A stretch of DNA of 54,592 nucleotides from an uncultured Ruminococcus sp. (GTDB taxonomy: Bacteria > Bacillota > Clostridia > Lachnospirales > Lachnospiraceae). The stretch spans positions 1-54,592 of the forward strand of contig USFD01000008.1 of assembly GCA_900553885.1 (NCBI GenBank), given 5' to 3'. The notes beneath the pieces are model-generated. The model was not told the DNA's origin. It was given only the letters and a program-made list of their open reading frames with translations, and did no database searches. A program made the position numbers and the translations under genes. Of this stretch, positions 54,101-54,592 are shown piece after piece. Each line of letters starts with the position of its first letter. Within the stretch, counting starts at the first letter, position 1.

Positions 54101-54592
54101 CGATTTTATAGCTGAATGGAATTGTTACATCAACCTGTCCCTCAGCCGGCGCGGTAACGGTGCCGTCTTCTGCAATTACATCTTTCTGATCCCAGGTTCC
54201 CCAGGTGATCTCTACGTTATCAATGCTGTCTGCAAGGTTCAGATCTTCTGTTACCGTCTCCAGGCTTGCATTCTCGCCCTTTACAGTTTCAAGAATGTCT
54301 GCCATGAGCATATCGCTCTTCTCATCTGCAGTCGGAAGTCCTTCTTTGATTTCCGTCTCGGTCAGTGCTCCTGAGTAAATTTTGAAATCAGCCAGGTTTG
54401 CTGTCAGAAGCGCGTCCGGTTCATAAAGAGATTTTCCGATATAGCCGAAAACAGTGTTCTCTCCGGTCGGAAGTACGTCCTGAATCGTTTTGTCCTGAGA
54501 TGCAGTACTTACCAGCTGTCCGTCCAGATACAGTTTTAAATTGCCGCCTTCTCCGGTCAGGGTAACTGTTCCATATCCGTTTACATCACCCA
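51150..54592 (-). CDS. Wall-anchored GH43 protein with FIVAR repeats, truncated by window edge
   Basis: The reading frame continues without a stop to the right edge, so the N-terminus is missing; the Met at 54311 is internal. Visible from the edge: end of a LamG module (GGNLKLYLDGQ ... FGYIGKSLYE), two atypical Ig-like domains, GH43 (RDPFIIRSPEGDKFY near 53575, SIDTTII near 53205, HVEGPTIF near 53030), a Big_4-like domain, a Trp-rich beta-sandwich resembling a carbohydrate-binding module (about 52575-52070, GGWWARGN, GCTGWWSMGRQMD), three FIVAR helical repeats, a Gly-Asp-rich collagen-like linker, and the anchor NAPKTGDDTN. The 134-bp gap to the next gene contains a GC hairpin near 51083-51105. 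Confidence 0.9.
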   Translation of the reverse strand, partial: GDVNGYGTVTLTGEGGNLKLYLDGQLVSTASQDKTIQDVLPTGENTVFGYIGKSLYEPDALLTANLADFKIYSGALTETEIKEGLPTADEKSDMLMADILETVKGENASLETVTEDLNLADSIDNVEITWGTWDQKDVIAEDGTVTAPAEGQVDVTIPFSYKIGGTSYEKEIGVTVLPIDTDAELQEALASLDIPNKDDVRGNITLPETSENGIPIKWSTDHEKIVNVNEIPGKEGYDNTPAGTVTRPEKDTTVTMTATLTLNDQTVSKNIEINVKAAPEPIKESDYTDYFFAYFAGEGYSDGEQIYFASSQDGLNWDDLNNNKPVLTSTLGEKGVRDPFIIRSPEGDKFYLIATDLKINGGNGWTAAQEDGSQSLMVWESTDLVNWSDQRMVEVSADIDAGCTWAPEATYDPTTGEYVVYWASKVASDGYAKQRLYYAKTRDFYTFTEPQVFIDTQQSSIDTTIIYEDGMYYRYTKNEGGSTNEFGAPSKTIYAQKSDRLLGGTWTNITTASLNREAHVEGPTIFKLNEDDQTATQKYCLLVDNFGGIGYYPLVTDDLSDGEFSRPDTTYKMPTRARHGTPIRVTSKEYQAIMAAYSAPEEVSAVTYEGETPDLPDTVTFKAGEEETQKAVTWNLEGVSFEGDPFSTVTVTGTVEGSIMEATANVRIIPKDIEYMIDCNNPESATWAGAKELNSGLLNGEAADQAKTDDNTWGYTSTVGSSDPADITGYSQNDINNPYAGGWWARGNKDITYQVTLPAGEHTIMLGCTGWWSMGRQMDVFYSVNGGTETKLCDLDAVNSQEVYASGTITLNEESVVTLTVKKADNNDPILSWIAVSGTAAEEPEPEIDTTALQSAVDSAKALDANDYTEGSYADVKDSLEAAEAMLADPTSQEEVNAAAADLQSAVKDLVSIAELRDYCAEHAEYTEDAYTADSYAAYVEAFKAAQAVLENADASQDEVDEAFAALTEAVNGLEEKPDVEVSKDALQNLYDQYKDTQQGSYTDESYAAFAEALKNAAAVLADENATQADVDNAFNALNSAAEALTEKTEKPDPENPTGGDDGQSGDDGQTGDKGPAGDNGQAGDNGNGGNGNNNSGANTNGSVQGGSGSANAPKTGDDTNPVIPVTAAVLALAAAAFIIERKRRA
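51320..51416 (-). repeat. Imperfect Gly-Asp-Gln linker repeat
   Basis: This codes GDDGQS, GDDGQT, GDKGPA, GDNGQA and GDNGN, a collagen-like Gly-X-Y linker similar to that of the 1064-aa protein but more diverged. Confidence 0.7.

Noticed and set aside
51150..54311. The right-edge gene starting at the Met at 54311
   Set aside because: The same frame stays open to the window edge and codes a typical LamG ending (LKLYLDGQ, FGYIGKSLYE), so this Met is internal.

Overview
This window looks like chromosome from a Gram-positive, moderate-GC gut Firmicute, most likely a member of the Lachnospiraceae (Blautia/Ruminococcus-like; the genus is inference). The grounds are AGGAGG-type ribosome binding sites, sigma-A promoters (TTGACA-17-TATAAT type), LysR/AraC regulators of clostridial type, a minimal SufC-SufB pair, and very large LamG/GH43 surface proteins with sortase-like C-termini. 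No tRNA, rRNA, CRISPR array, transposase or phage gene was seen.

Left part (1-12005): an alpha-glucan module. A leftward operon glgP-malQ (glycogen/maltodextrin phosphorylase and 4-alpha-glucanotransferase) and a leftward GH13 alpha-glucosidase each face a divergent AraC-family regulator. The same inverted-repeat operator occurs in both divergent spacers, so the two loci look like one maltodextrin regulon. Between them lie a PHP-domain phosphoesterase, a 60-aa membrane peptide, a polytopic membrane protein, asnA, and an apparently noncoding leftward transcription unit (about 7440-7806) with a consensus promoter and a strong terminator.

Middle (12021-23797): a thiamine salvage operon thiW-thiM-thiE-HAD phosphatase-thiD with no TPP riboswitch visible; ybaK; glpK with a TTG start; sufC-sufB; a LysR regulator divergent from a YeiH-type exporter; a 420-bp imperfect palindrome; and a PLP aminotransferase.

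Right part (23764-54592): one large leftward carbohydrate locus. Six giant or large secreted proteins in a row carry seven GH43 five-bladed-propeller modules, each with the three expected carboxylates, plus many LamG, Ig-like and FIVAR modules. Five of the six end in a sortase-like tail built on xTGDxTN with no LP before it. Downstream on the same strand is a complete YtfQ/R/T/YjfF-type ABC importer. The likely logic is cell-wall-tethered GH43 enzymes removing arabinofuranosyl (or other furanosyl/xylosyl) units from plant polysaccharide, with uptake of the released furanose by the importer. No regulator or sortase for this locus lies in the window. The most upstream protein runs off the right edge.

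A small family of dispersed GGGGTC-GACCCC hairpin repeats occurs at four intergenic places.
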